Notes: generated from the letters alone by a model not told the origin. A stretch of DNA of 30,569 bases from a virus (IMGVR_UViG_3300035698_014097:1-30569), one strand, 5' to 3'. Numbered from the stretch's first letter, positions 1 to 7,850 are shown. A program made the numbers and translations.

Positions 1-194
1 GATATATAACTCCAATTTACTTCATCTTTATATTTTTCAATAAAGTTTTCTGTTAACTTTTGATATTCAGATATATAATTCCAATCTACTTTATCCTCAT
101 GTTTCTCAATAAAAGTTTCTGTTAACGTTTGATTTATAGATATCCAATCCCATCCATTTACATCTGCCATTTGTAATAATTCTTTTTCGGTCAT
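1..194 (-). CDS. WxxIS tandem-repeat protein, N-terminal part
   Basis: Partial gene that starts at the ATG at 194-192 and runs off the left edge of the window. A Shine-Dalgarno AAAAGGAAAA lies about 8 bases upstream of the ATG. The 64 visible residues begin MTEKELLQMADVNGW and then show at least two copies of a 23-residue repeat: aromatic W, I-S, then LTE.FIEK and D.V(D/N), at residues of about 15-37 and 38-60, with a third copy beginning at the edge. Repeats of this kind occur in phage and giant-virus proteins of unknown function. No function can be assigned. The DNA of the repeats is similar enough that recombination could change the copy number. Confidence 0.8.
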   Translation of the reverse strand, partial: MTEKELLQMADVNGWDWISINQTLTETFIEKHEDKVDWNYISEYQKLTENFIEKYKDEVNWSYI

Positions 195-211
195 TTCTAT
201 TTTCCTTTTTA

Positions 212-430
212 TTAAACTTCAATTAATCCTCTTGGGAAATATTTCATTTTAGAATTATCCCACATCTCTTCTGAATACGAAAAACACCATTTATCATCAA
301 AATATTTAAATGCTTTTTCCCTCCCCAATTTTTCGTTTTCTGCATGTATAATAGCAACACAATTATGATCAAAAGTTTTACCGTTTACAGAATGTACATG
401 TTCCTGTCCAAATGTTATATATACTTCCAT
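212..430 (-). CDS. hypothetical protein, 72 aa
   Basis: Small soluble protein that starts MEVYITFGQEHVHSVNGKTF. It follows pncB by two bases, with GGAG about 8 bases before its ATG, so it is probably translated from the pncB transcript. It has one Cys near residue 24 and one near 49 and no clear metal motif, signal peptide or membrane segment. I do not recognise the family. It is placed last in the ligase-pncA-pncB operon, but that alone gives no function. Confidence 0.75.
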   Translation of the reverse strand: MEVYITFGQEHVHSVNGKTFDHNCVAIIHAENEKLGREKAFKYFDDKWCFSYSEEMWDNSKMKYFPRGLIEV

Positions 431-432
431 TT

Positions 433-1623
433 TTATACTCCAAATACTGATTTTAAATAATTAACATAACTTTCATTTTTACACATTGTTTTTCCTTCAG
501 AATCCGAAATTTTAGCTACATCCTGACCATTACATTTAGTAATTTTGATGACATGATTAAGTGGAACAACACCAACATCATTTGTAAGATGGGTTCCAAT
601 TCCAAATGAAACGTTAATTCTGTTATGAAAATGTTCAAACAATTCTATAGCAGATGTAATTGTAAGTCCATCACTGAATACAGCAGTTTTAGATAAAGGA
701 TTTATTTTTAAATGTTCGTAATGTGAACATAATTTATCGCACCAGACGTACGGGCTTCCGCTATCGTGCCTAACTCCATCGAACAATTTAGCAAAGTACA
801 AATCAAAATCTTTTAAAAATGCATCCATACATATGGTATCGGATAACGCAATTCCTAAACTACCTCTGTATTCATCTGCCCATACTTGTAATGCTGTTTT
901 TTGACTATTGATTAAACGACAATCTAATGCTTGATGAGCCATAAAAAATTCGTGTGCTTGCGTTCCAATAGGAGTAATACCAAACTCCTTAGCAAACATA
1001 ACATTACTAGTTCCCGTTAAATTAACTGGTACATGTTTAATTAATTGTTCGAGTACATATTTGTGCCACTCTTTAGAAAACCTTCTTCTTCCACCAAACT
1101 CGGAAAATTTAAACAAAGGATTGTTACCACATTTCCCATTAAACTGTTTTATTTGATCTATTTTCACAGAAAGATTTTTTTTACCGCAATCCCAAACAGT
1201 ATCAATAGAATCTTTAGTGGTATGTTCAAAATATACTTCACTTATAATAGACATAAGATATATCTCAAACATCATTATGTACACCCAAGAACCTTTTATT
1301 TCAATTCCAAGTTTACCATATACATAAGATATTTCTATATGTTCTTTATTTAATTTAAACATACTGAGAAATTCAATAAAATCTTCTTTGAAATAACCCA
1401 AACTTCTAAGATAATCTAATTCGGATTTCTTATATTTCAACTTACATAACATATCAATTTGATGTTTTATTTCATTTATCATTTCAAAGGTAAATTTAGT
1501 ATTTTCGTTTCTAATCTTATATGTATACTCTGCCGATACCGATGTATACTTATGATATATACATTGGCACATAAAAAATTTATAAGTGTCGGTATCTAGT
1601 AATGATGTAATTATGTTATTCAT
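433..1623 (-). CDS. pncB: nicotinate phosphoribosyltransferase
   Basis: Converts nicotinate plus PRPP to nicotinate mononucleotide with ATP hydrolysis (Preiss-Handler route to NAD+), in the cytosol. The 396-residue protein matches bacterial PncB from end to end: LDTDTYKFFM at the N-terminus, SEFGGRRRFS near 174-183, the GTSN motif near 204, GTQAHEF with the expected autophosphorylated His near 224, GIALSDT near 265, GVRHDSGSP near 290 and SFGIGTHLTND near 350. I start it at the ATG at 1623, preceded by AAAGGACAAAAT. A longer reading frame extends 9 codons upstream but has no better start. It overlaps pncA by 8 bases, so the two are coupled. Members of this family are distinct from NAMPT, which uses nicotinamide. 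The phage would rely on host NadD and NadE to finish NAD+ synthesis. Confidence 0.93.
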   Translation of the reverse strand: MNNIITSLLDTDTYKFFMCQCIYHKYTSVSAEYTYKIRNENTKFTFEMINEIKHQIDMLCKLKYKKSELDYLRSLGYFKEDFIEFLSMFKLNKEHIEISYVYGKLGIEIKGSWVYIMMFEIYLMSIISEVYFEHTTKDSIDTVWDCGKKNLSVKIDQIKQFNGKCGNNPLFKFSEFGGRRRFSKEWHKYVLEQLIKHVPVNLTGTSNVMFAKEFGITPIGTQAHEFFMAHQALDCRLINSQKTALQVWADEYRGSLGIALSDTICMDAFLKDFDLYFAKLFDGVRHDSGSPYVWCDKLCSHYEHLKINPLSKTAVFSDGLTITSAIELFEHFHNRINVSFGIGTHLTNDVGVVPLNHVIKITKCNGQDVAKISDSEGKTMCKNESYVNYLKSVFGV

Positions 1624-2269
1624 ATTTTGTCCTTTCGATGTACATATCAAAATCTTCGACTTTTTCTACGATATTTACTCCAAGGTATTTCATTTCTTCT
1701 ATTGCATTTTCAGTTGAGGAAGGTACAACTCCACGACAACCTTCTAGATTTAATATCACATCGAAATATTTTATTAACTGGAAACATGTAGTTTTTACGC
1801 AAAAATCTGTGGCCAATCCGCTTACTATAACATGTTTAATATTACGTGATTTATAATATTCTATAAGTCCAGTACTAATTAAATTTTGTGAATCATGAAA
1901 ACACGCACCATAGGGATGTAAATCCAATTCGATTCCTTTCCATACAAAATAATCATATGTATGTACAGCAGGAAGTCCATCTAATAATTCAAATCCTTTT
2001 TCCCCGATATTACAATGGCTATTCCAACATATATCTACATTATCACCTTCAATGGGATCAAATTGTTTTTGTTTTTCGTTTGCTACCCATATAGCGTTTC
2101 TATTATGTGCATCTTTACTACATGTTTTTATTGAGGCATACTTTAATTGTTTGAGCAATGCAGGTACAATTAAATTCCCTTCTTCTACTGGTAATTCATC
2201 GGGACAAAGTGGTGTAAATCCTTTTTGACAATCGACAAATAATGATGCTGTTTCTTTTATACTGTACAT
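1616..2269 (-). CDS. pncA: nicotinamidase
   Basis: Isochorismatase-fold hydrolase that deamidates nicotinamide to nicotinate. At 217 residues it has the usual PncA length. Visible active-site features are Asp13 (FVDCQKGF), metal-ligand type Asp53 and His55 (SKDAHN), His85 in NSHC, catalytic Lys111 (VWKGIE) and nucleophile Cys157 in GLATDFCVKTT. These match the Asp-Lys-Cys triad and metal site of characterised nicotinamidases. The third PncA metal histidine is less obvious, because the segment after His55 reads NRNAIW instead of the common PxNHxSF. The start ATG at 2269 has AAAGGAAAAT upstream. The gene overlaps pncB, so the pair would convert nicotinamide to nicotinate mononucleotide. Nicotinamide is released by PARP and by NAD-glycohydrolase defences. 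Confidence 0.9.
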   Translation of the reverse strand: MYSIKETASLFVDCQKGFTPLCPDELPVEEGNLIVPALLKQLKYASIKTCSKDAHNRNAIWVANEKQKQFDPIEGDNVDICWNSHCNIGEKGFELLDGLPAVHTYDYFVWKGIELDLHPYGACFHDSQNLISTGLIEYYKSRNIKHVIVSGLATDFCVKTTCFQLIKYFDVILNLEGCRGVVPSSTENAIEEMKYLGVNIVEKVEDFDMYIERTKYE

Positions 2270-2296
2270 ATCTATTTTCCTTTATATTAATTTTTT

Positions 2297-2391
2297 TGAT
2301 AGGGACAGGATTCGAACCTGTCTACACAAATCCACTTCTAGTGAGGAGTTGAACCTTAGTGTGATGTATCCATCAATCGTCCATGCCTATC
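2297..2391 (-). tRNA. irregular tRNA-like gene, class II length, possibly Leu(CAA)
   Basis: Read on the minus strand, the 3' end is canonical: T arm ACAGG-TTCGAAT-CCTGT followed by CCCTATC and discriminator A. The 5' end GATAGGC pairs with it at six of seven positions (C7 against C66 is a mismatch). Total length is 95 bases, which suits a long-variable-arm tRNA. The middle is irregular: TAAGG-TTCAACT-CCTCA could be an anticodon arm with one A-C mismatch, giving anticodon CAA, but position 37 would be a C and the D-arm region is too long and does not fold normally. No CCA is encoded. It lies directly after the ligase stop codon with no promoter of its own visible. It could be a degenerate tRNA or a tRNA-like RNA. 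Confidence 0.5.
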
Positions 2392-2392
2392 G

Positions 2393-3703
2393 TTATGCAT
2401 CTCTTCCATTTTCATATACATGTTTAACCGTGGGAAATCTCAAACTTTCTCCACCTTGATCATTAAGTGTGCGCTCAAAATATCGTGTAGTTATCGTTTT
2501 CCCTATAATATTTTCTGGGTGTTTCATGTATTCTTTTCTTTGATTTATACTCCAACCAGAACCAACACCTACATTATGTTTACCTTTGACTATTTCACCA
2601 TCAATAATAATGTTAGCTCTTAACATCATGATTTCAGTTACTTGTCCAACACCTTTTTTGGTATATGTATATTCTCCTGTTTCAATATCATTAACTTCCC
2701 ATTCTTCATCTCTAAATAATTTGTACTTCAAAATATCTGAGGATCTTTTTCCTTTATAACACGTATCAAGTCTAAAAATCAGTCCTTCCCAACCTTTATC
2801 CTTAGATTCGAGTTTCATTTGTTCGAAGTTTTCTTTGGTGATTTTAGTTTGTGTTACTATACTAAGTGTACTAAATTTATGTTTAAGGAATAATTGTTGA
2901 AGTTGTATATATCTACGAGAAAATAAACGTGTACTAGTTTTACTTTCAAATTCTTCTACGGTCAATACATCAAAAATCTTATACATAGGATGTTCTATTG
3001 TATGGTTTTTTCTTTTGTATTCACTTGCGATTGCTTTAAAATCTTCGGATTCTCCGTTCATAATACATGCTTCACCATCAAATACTATGTTATCAATACC
3101 TTCTGTTAATATTTCTAATTCTGGTATAAGATTATTAAGAGTAAAAAACTGTTTTCCTTTACGTGAATAAAACTTAAATTTACCATTTATTTTTTTACAT
3201 ACATTTCTCAGGCCATCGAGTTTCCTCGAAACATACCAATCTGTTTTGATATCCCATACTTTCGATACATGATCTTTATAACTTTGAGCCAAGGCAACAT
3301 CAAATGTAGGTATAAGATTTGGAATTGCTTTGTTTATACTGCTCTCTGAGAACCCACATTTCAAATCTCTTTTGATTATTTTAGTAATAATATCTTGAGA
3401 TTGTTTATCAAATCTTCCCATTATATCGTTAACATAATTTAATGCATCATTACCAGTTAATGCTCTTTTAGATAAAACAGTTAACATCGTTTCTACAATA
3501 TCTATTTGATCATCGAGTGTAGCAATACCAATACGATCTACTGGAAGAAGTTTTTTTACATAATAATTAGTATCTAACTTATCATATGCAAAAGACAATA
3601 CTTTTACAAACGCTTCATTATCTACATGTTCTTTTATAATAGCAAGTTTATCGTTTTTCTTTGAAGTCGAATTAAGTGCTACTAAAATTTCATGAACTTT
3701 CAT
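2393..3703 (-). CDS. ATP-dependent DNA ligase
   Basis: Seals nicks in duplex DNA using ATP, and serves phage replication, repair and recombination. The 436-residue protein carries the nucleotidyltransferase motifs in order: motif I SRKLDGLR with the catalytic Lys near residue 161, YSRKGK near 179-184, motif III FDGEAC near 208-213, motif IV EGLIFR near 306-311, and motif V LKYKLFRDEEW near 325-335. An alpha-helical N-terminal region and a C-terminal OB-type segment flank the core, as in T4 gp30-like ligases. The start is the ATG at 3703 with AAAAAGGAAAA upstream; a TTG six bases further upstream is less likely. A strong sigma70-like promoter sits 33-60 bases upstream. Because it uses ATP, the enzyme does not draw on NAD+, which matters given the NAD genes downstream in the same transcript. 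Confidence 0.93.
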   Translation of the reverse strand: MKVHEILVALNSTSKKNDKLAIIKEHVDNEAFVKVLSFAYDKLDTNYYVKKLLPVDRIGIATLDDQIDIVETMLTVLSKRALTGNDALNYVNDIMGRFDKQSQDIITKIIKRDLKCGFSESSINKAIPNLIPTFDVALAQSYKDHVSKVWDIKTDWYVSRKLDGLRNVCKKINGKFKFYSRKGKQFFTLNNLIPELEILTEGIDNIVFDGEACIMNGESEDFKAIASEYKRKNHTIEHPMYKIFDVLTVEEFESKTSTRLFSRRYIQLQQLFLKHKFSTLSIVTQTKITKENFEQMKLESKDKGWEGLIFRLDTCYKGKRSSDILKYKLFRDEEWEVNDIETGEYTYTKKGVGQVTEIMMLRANIIIDGEIVKGKHNVGVGSGWSINQRKEYMKHPENIIGKTITTRYFERTLNDQGGESLRFPTVKHVYENGRDA

Positions 3704-3735
3704 TTTCAATTTTCCTTTTTATGACGGTTTATTTT

Positions 3736-3763
3736 AATATAACCTATTTTCAAAAATATGCAA
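3736..3763 (-). promoter_or_regulatory. sigma70-like promoter for the ligase operon
   Basis: On the minus strand TTGCAT (3763-3758) and TATATT (3741-3736) are separated by 16 bases of AT-rich sequence, with GGT before the -10 and TA after it. The same arrangement recurs at seven other places in the window. It should transcribe the ligase, the tRNA-like gene, pncA and pncB. Confidence 0.75.
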
Positions 3764-3783
3764 GTCTTTTTTTATAATATTTT

Positions 3784-3999
3784 TCAGTTAAATTCTGTTT
3801 TGTTTAGTTTTCTTTTGATACAAGTCGTAAACAGCATTCTAATGGCATCTGGGAACTCTACAATGCATTTGTCTTTAGATTGGTAGATATACGTGACCGT
3901 TCCAATACTGCCTGTATCGGCCTCTATGATGTCATTTAAACTAACCTTTATTTTGGGTTTTATTTTACGTTTAGTTTTATATTTGGCTAATGATACCAT
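3784..3999 (-). CDS. hypothetical basic protein, 71 aa
   Basis: Starts at the ATG at 3999 (MVSLAKYKTKRKIKPKIKVS) with AAAGGAAAATAAA before it; the frame is open further upstream, but that part overlaps the preceding gene and lacks a ribosome site. The N-terminal 20 residues are Lys/Arg rich, and the rest (TGSIGTVTYIYQSKDKCIVEF) has the look of a small SH3-like barrel. No family is recognised. It ends just before the ligase promoter. Confidence 0.7.
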   Translation of the reverse strand: MVSLAKYKTKRKIKPKIKVSLNDIIEADTGSIGTVTYIYQSKDKCIVEFPDAIRMLFTTCIKRKLNKTEFN

Positions 4000-4010
4000 T
4001 TTATTTTCCT

Positions 4011-4205
4011 TTATGATCGTTGTAGTTTTAAATCTTCTTCTGTTGTACCAAACATATTCATACATAACCGCGTATCTATGTCTTCTCTGCTTTTTATTTT
4101 AAGTGAAATAGATTCACCAAAACATTGTAGATTACAATTAACAAACCCTGCTGAAATAACTTCACAATCGATTTTCCTAGCCATTGTAGAATTATCTCCG
4201 TACAT
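4011..4205 (-). CDS. hypothetical protein, 64 aa
   Basis: Starts MYGDNSTMARKIDCEVISAG behind AGGAGATAAC. It contains three Cys residues in the first 48 positions but no recognisable metal site. It is tightly packed between the macrodomain gene (8 bases upstream) and the 71-aa gene, so it probably shares their transcript. No function can be inferred. Confidence 0.7.
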   Translation of the reverse strand: MYGDNSTMARKIDCEVISAGFVNCNLQCFGESISLKIKSREDIDTRLCMNMFGTTEEDLKLQRS

Positions 4206-4213
4206 GTTATCTC

Positions 4214-4675
4214 CTATGGTGTATATACAATTAAAGTATGATCTACATCTGTTAATTCTATTTCTATAATATCAGATATAACTCCCCAATTTCCTCCAGC
4301 TAAACCAGCACCAATCATAGGATATCCGATTCTCTTTCCAGCATATACTTTATTAATAGTTTTCATAACCCTTTCAATTGCACCATAATTAACATCAATA
4401 TTTATTTTTGAACCATATCCAACTTGAGTATATGCATTTATAATAACAAACATGTTTCCGTTGCTCATAGGCTGTACATACGAAGTAAAATTTCCTAACT
4501 TTTTCCGATTTCCTTTTGTCGTTGTACAATCTGCCAAATAAGCACCTGGATATCTTGTACGTATTTGATCTGCTATACCTGCACCCATTGTATTAAAACA
4601 ATTACATCCATGTATAATAACATCAAAGTCACCATTTTCTGCCATATCAAGTAAATTTCCATCTAGTTGTTTCAT
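4214..4675 (-). CDS. macrodomain protein (ADP-ribose binding or hydrolase)
   Basis: A stand-alone macrodomain of 153 residues, the normal size for the fold. The first ligand loop is seen as GCNCFNTMGAGIA near residues 23-35, with the conserved Asn25. The second, phosphate-binding loop is GAGLAGGNWGVI near 122-133, and YPMIG precedes it. Macrodomains bind ADP-ribose, and members of this type hydrolyse ADP-ribose 1''-phosphate, remove ADP-ribose from protein or DNA, or act as antitoxins such as DarG. Which of these applies cannot be told from the sequence. A PARP, a NADAR and an ADP-ribose-type NUDIX protein elsewhere in the window point to work on ADP-ribosylated targets. AAAGGAAAATAAAA precedes the ATG. 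Confidence 0.9.
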   Translation of the reverse strand: MKQLDGNLLDMAENGDFDVIIHGCNCFNTMGAGIADQIRTRYPGAYLADCTTTKGNRKKLGNFTSYVQPMSNGNMFVIINAYTQVGYGSKINIDVNYGAIERVMKTINKVYAGKRIGYPMIGAGLAGGNWGVISDIIEIELTDVDHTLIVYTP

Positions 4676-4687
4676 TTTTATTTTCCT

Positions 4688-4867
4688 TTATATCTTTTTA
4701 AACCAATTTATTAAATCTTTAAATGTATAGAATTTTGCCCAAACAACTTCCATGTTGTAATACTCTTCTATAGTAAAAGAGATAAGAGATTTTTGTGAGA
4801 AGGTAGTTCCTTCTTGTCCAAAGCAAAGACTATATCCTTTGTTTTTAATTATCAATTTTATTTCCAT
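4688..4867 (-). CDS. hypothetical protein, 59 aa
   Basis: Small gene that starts at the ATG at 4867 (MEIKLIIKNKGYSLCFGQEG) with AAAGGATTTTT upstream and ends at the TAA at 4690-4688, 12 bases before the macrodomain gene. Rich in aromatic residues toward the end (FYTFKDLINWFKK). No membrane segment and no recognised family. The ribosome site, tight spacing and codon use support it as real. Confidence 0.65.
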   Translation of the reverse strand: MEIKLIIKNKGYSLCFGQEGTTFSQKSLISFTIEEYYNMEVVWAKFYTFKDLINWFKKI

Positions 4868-4883
4868 AAAAATCCTTTATATA

Positions 4884-4907
4884 GAAGAGGACGTTTCCAT
4901 CCTCTTC
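4884..4907 (-). terminator. 8-bp hairpin after the DUF932 gene
   Basis: GAAGAGGA (4884-4891) and TCCTCTTC (4900-4907) form a perfect 8-bp stem with an 8-base loop, just after the DUF932 stop codon. On the minus strand no uninterrupted U run follows at once (TATATAAAGGATTTTT), so it may be a weak terminator or an RNA-stability or processing element. Confidence 0.45.
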
Positions 4908-4914
4908 CAATTAA

Positions 4915-5850
4915 CTATGCGATTAATGACATAATGTTTTTCATTGCTTTCGCTTTCTTGTTATACCCATCTCCGATTGTTGCGGAAACCATTCTCTTTT
5001 CATCGTCATCAGAACGCTTGTGATCAATCCATTCTGTATATCCATTGTACAAATCCCATGCTGTATCCTGACCATTACCTTTACCATATTTGTATAATGA
5101 TTTTACTTCTTTGATCTGATTTTTTGCTTTAGTAGAACGTTCTTTTATATTTGTCTTTTTATTCAGTTTCTTTTCACCAAACATAGATGTAATGAAATCG
5201 TTTACCATTTTTGTATCTGCTTGGATATCGGCCAATCGTTTTGCTGAGTCAATGAAGTCTCTGAAATAACGTTCGCTTTGTAACATGATTTGCATTCGTT
5301 CGGGAATAATTATCTGAGAATTTTTAGTATGTTTCGCAGAGAACATTTGATCTTTAGACATCTTAGTAAGTCCATTAAAACAAACCAAACGTTCTAATCC
5401 AAACCATCCAGTATTTCCCATTGTACCATCAAAAGAAGTTCCCCAATTTACTTCTGCTTTACATTCATCTCCAACACGTACTAATTTGGTTTTTTCAAAT
5501 TCAGCAGTAAGAATAACTTTTCTTCCACCATCGTATACAACACCTTTGCTATAGTTGATACCCAAACTTTTTACGATAGTATCAAACTGTGAATAGTATG
5601 TATTGAATTGTGTAGGATTATAACCACTACCAACAACACCAAGGATTTGTTTATTATCAGAACGAACGATTGCTTTGTGAGAAGGTACACCTAAGAAAGA
5701 TACATTAGTCATAAGTTCTTCCTGTTCAGCGATAAAAGTCATTCCCATTTTTTCCATTGCATCTTCTGGTTGACTAATACCTTTGAGGTCAAAAGTTTCG
5801 ATGATTTTTGGAGCATTAATTGCGTTATCTGTTTCGGTTGAATTATTCAT
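4915..5850 (-). CDS. DUF932 family protein
   Basis: A 311-residue protein of the DUF932 / phage-plasmid-like family often found in large phages and plasmids; its biochemical role is unknown. Recognisable features are HKAIVRSDNKQILGVVG near residues 58-74, YNPTQFNTYYSQFDTI near 77-92, the segment VILTAEF near 112-118, and RLVCFNGLT near 154-162 followed by the SAKHTKN segment. The C-terminal part (TAWDLYNGYTEWIDH) is typical of the family. It has its own good promoter at 5920-5892 and a hairpin after its stop, so it can be expressed independently, probably early. Confidence 0.85.
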   Translation of the reverse strand: MNNSTETDNAINAPKIIETFDLKGISQPEDAMEKMGMTFIAEQEELMTNVSFLGVPSHKAIVRSDNKQILGVVGSGYNPTQFNTYYSQFDTIVKSLGINYSKGVVYDGGRKVILTAEFEKTKLVRVGDECKAEVNWGTSFDGTMGNTGWFGLERLVCFNGLTKMSKDQMFSAKHTKNSQIIIPERMQIMLQSERYFRDFIDSAKRLADIQADTKMVNDFITSMFGEKKLNKKTNIKERSTKAKNQIKEVKSLYKYGKGNGQDTAWDLYNGYTEWIDHKRSDDDEKRMVSATIGDGYNKKAKAMKNIMSLIA

Positions 5851-5891
5851 TTTCGTTATCTCCTTTGATTGTGAATTTCAATGATATACTA

Positions 5892-5920
5892 AAGATAATC
5901 AAATTAAATCTAATTGTCAA
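5892..5920 (-). promoter_or_regulatory. sigma70 promoter for the DUF932 gene
   Basis: Consensus TTGACA (5920-5915), a 17-base spacer and TATCTT (5897-5892) on the minus strand, about 42 bases before the DUF932 ATG. It is the only promoter here with a perfect -35 element. The rest of the 133-base gap (5851-5983) holds no gene. Confidence 0.75.
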
Positions 5921-5983
5921 CTAAATAATTGGTTTTTTTTAATAAATACTTATAATTGGAGAAATTGGGCTAAAAACGCCACT

Positions 5984-6199
5984 TTATATTGGAGAAACTT
6001 CTTTTACTACTTTGAAATTATTGCGAATATCGACAATTTGATACCATTCGTGCATTTCACCGATTCTAATAAGATGTTCAATTGTGTTTTCTTCTGCTTT
6101 TAATTGATCTGTTTTAAAGTCATTGTATCCTTTACTAGATACATCTAATACTGATACTGGACAATATAACCTATATCTCTTACTAGGTCTTGTATTCAT
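5984..6199 (-). CDS. hypothetical protein, 71 aa
   Basis: Starts MNTRPSKRYRLYCPVSVLDV behind AGAAAGGAAAATAATA. Mixed alpha/beta composition with a basic N-terminus, no membrane segment and no recognised domain. It follows the metallophosphoesterase by 17 bases and probably shares its transcript. Confidence 0.7.
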   Translation of the reverse strand: MNTRPSKRYRLYCPVSVLDVSSKGYNDFKTDQLKAEENTIEHLIRIGEMHEWYQIVDIRNNFKVVKEVSPI

Positions 6200-6216
6200 T
6201 ATTATTTTCCTTTCTA

Positions 6217-6924
6217 TTATATGATTTGAATTACATCCTCATAAAGGATCTGGTATTTCCCAACTACTTTGTTAATATGAAAGTGACCACAATATGCTTG
6301 TTTGAAATCGACCATTGTGTATATATGTTGTAGGTAATCACAAGTAGAATCGTGTAATGGATGACCTGCATGAAATGCTTTACAACTAGTTTCCCAGATA
6401 AGACCTTGTGGTAATGTATGCGATAATATATAATCTACTTTATTATGTACAGCTTCAAGATTCTCTAAACCAAAATCCATTTCTTTATGTGATGGAACTT
6501 CTTCTCTCCACCAAGATATACCTTCTGTTCTATGAATTTTATCAACACTTACTGCTCCACCCATTGTGAAAAAAGTTTTGTTGTGGATCGTGTATACATA
6601 TCCTCTTCTCAAATGATAAATAGAATCAGAAACTTTACCGACTACACCACCAAACATATCTACTTTTTTTAGTTTTTGTAATCTGGGGTGATTTTCATGA
6701 TTTCCCGAAATGAAGAGTGTAGTCCAAGGTTTTTCATCGAGCCATTTAGTCCAATATTTTTCTTCTCCATCAGGTACGTTTTTCCAGAGTAAACCAAAAT
6801 CACCTAATATAATAACATAGTCATCTTTAGTTAATTTGTTTCCTTCTGGGAATAATTTGCTAGTTAATTTTTTTACGTCTATTGGCATATGCGTATCGCC
6901 ACATGCGAAAATTTTATTAGCCAT
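6217..6924 (-). CDS. metallophosphoesterase
   Basis: Calcineurin-like phosphoesterase of 235 residues. The metal-binding motifs are present in order: GDTH (Asp10, His12), GDFG (Asp42), GNHE (Asn75, His76), SHT (His near 168) and GHFH near 213-216. Such enzymes hydrolyse phosphomonoesters or phosphodiesters; in phages they act as protein or nucleotide phosphatases (compare lambda phosphatase) or as cyclic-nucleotide or cap hydrolases. The substrate cannot be told from the sequence. The start ATG at 6924 has AAAGGAATC upstream. It follows the sigma factor gene on the same strand by 27 bases. Confidence 0.88.
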   Translation of the reverse strand: MANKIFACGDTHMPIDVKKLTSKLFPEGNKLTKDDYVIILGDFGLLWKNVPDGEEKYWTKWLDEKPWTTLFISGNHENHPRLQKLKKVDMFGGVVGKVSDSIYHLRRGYVYTIHNKTFFTMGGAVSVDKIHRTEGISWWREEVPSHKEMDFGLENLEAVHNKVDYILSHTLPQGLIWETSCKAFHAGHPLHDSTCDYLQHIYTMVDFKQAYCGHFHINKVVGKYQILYEDVIQII

Positions 6925-6951
6925 AATAAGATTCCTTTCTTTCTATTTATA

Positions 6952-7764
6952 TTATTCCGTTTTTATAAAATCAAAATATTCATCTCTTTGTTCTTTATAT
7001 GTATCTAACAACGCAATACTATTTAATGCATGTTCTTTCATATTCCTAAGTGATACAATACCAATACCAGAATCTTTAGCTATTTGTTTCATTGATATTG
7101 ATTTTTGGTTTATTCCGTATATTTTTTTAAGTATACATCGGTCTTCTTCTGGAATAGAATATAAAAAATTGTCTAATGTTTTTTGTTTTAATTTTATATT
7201 TTTCAAAGAATGTTCTGGACTAATAGAATTCTTATCTTCTAATATTTCACTTAATTTTAAACAACCATCATTTCCATGTATCGACTTATCAATAGACGTA
7301 GTATTATTTTTCATATTCATATACGTGTATGAACAAAACGACATTTCATTATCATTATTAGTCTTTTTTAATTCTTTTTTGATTTGTGTACTAACTGACA
7401 CTGGTAATTTAATCAAATCGTCTTTTTCGAGTATAGAACGTTGCATATATATTTTTATCCACCATACAGCATATGATATAAATACATATTCTTTTTTACA
7501 ATTAAAGGTTTCTACTGCTCTGAGAAGTCCGAATACACCTTCGTTAATTAAATCACATGTTTTTATATGTTTACAATTATAAGAATATTTGATTGCCAAT
7601 TTCAATATAAATTTTAAATTACATTCGATAAGTTTTCCCTTGGCTTTTTGATTTCCGTTCTGTGCTTTTTCTAGTAACATTAATTGGTTTTTTTTAGATA
7701 ATACTTTTGTTTTATTTATAGATTTCGCGTACATTACATCAGATTGTGTTTTAAAGTTTGACAT
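6952..7764 (-). CDS. RNA polymerase sigma factor (candidate late sigma)
   Basis: A sigma70-family protein of 270 residues. Region 2 spans about residues 44-115, with LINEGVFGLLRAVETF and FISYAVWWIKIYMQRSI covering the core-binding and -10-recognition helices. Region 4 spans about 195-255, with a helix-turn-helix in KQIAKDSGIGIVSLRNMKEH. Region 3 is present but divergent. I start it at the ATG at 7764, behind GAAGGAAATAT; a longer open frame runs upstream through a terminator and is unlikely to be translated. Several TATAAATA late-type promoter motifs occur in the window, so the protein is a reasonable candidate for the factor that reads them, as gp55 does in T4, although it is longer than gp55. 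That link is inference. Confidence 0.85.
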   Translation of the reverse strand: MSNFKTQSDVMYAKSINKTKVLSKKNQLMLLEKAQNGNQKAKGKLIECNLKFILKLAIKYSYNCKHIKTCDLINEGVFGLLRAVETFNCKKEYVFISYAVWWIKIYMQRSILEKDDLIKLPVSVSTQIKKELKKTNNDNEMSFCSYTYMNMKNNTTSIDKSIHGNDGCLKLSEILEDKNSISPEHSLKNIKLKQKTLDNFLYSIPEEDRCILKKIYGINQKSISMKQIAKDSGIGIVSLRNMKEHALNSIALLDTYKEQRDEYFDFIKTE

Positions 7765-7808
7765 ATATTTCCTTCTTTGTAAATAATTGGGGCAATTAGA
7801 ATTAGTGT

Positions 7809-7850
7809 AAAAGAAAAAAGCTAGAGTTTTGTTATACACCCTAGCTTTTT
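7809..7850 (-). terminator. rho-independent terminator after the SPFH gene
   Basis: AAAAAGCTAG and CTAGCTTTTT (7850-7841 and 7824-7815) form a 10-bp stem, extended by two more pairs including a G-U, around a loop of about 12 bases. On the minus strand a T-rich tail TTTTTTCTTTT follows. It sits between the SPFH gene and the sigma factor gene and should end the SPFH transcript. Confidence 0.85.

Noticed and set aside
1045-1353. Plus-strand open frame opposite pncB
   Set aside because: It lies wholly inside a well-supported gene on the other strand and has no ribosome site or recognisable protein features. The same applies to other plus-strand frames opposite real genes.
433-1623. Reading the phosphoribosyltransferase as NAMPT
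   Set aside because: The sequence follows bacterial PncB motif by motif, and a nicotinamidase gene overlaps it, which would be redundant with NAMPT.
6952-7839. Longer start for the sigma factor at 7839
   Set aside because: The extra 25 codons run back through the terminator at 7850-7809 and lack a ribosome site; the ATG at 7764 has GAAGGAAATAT.
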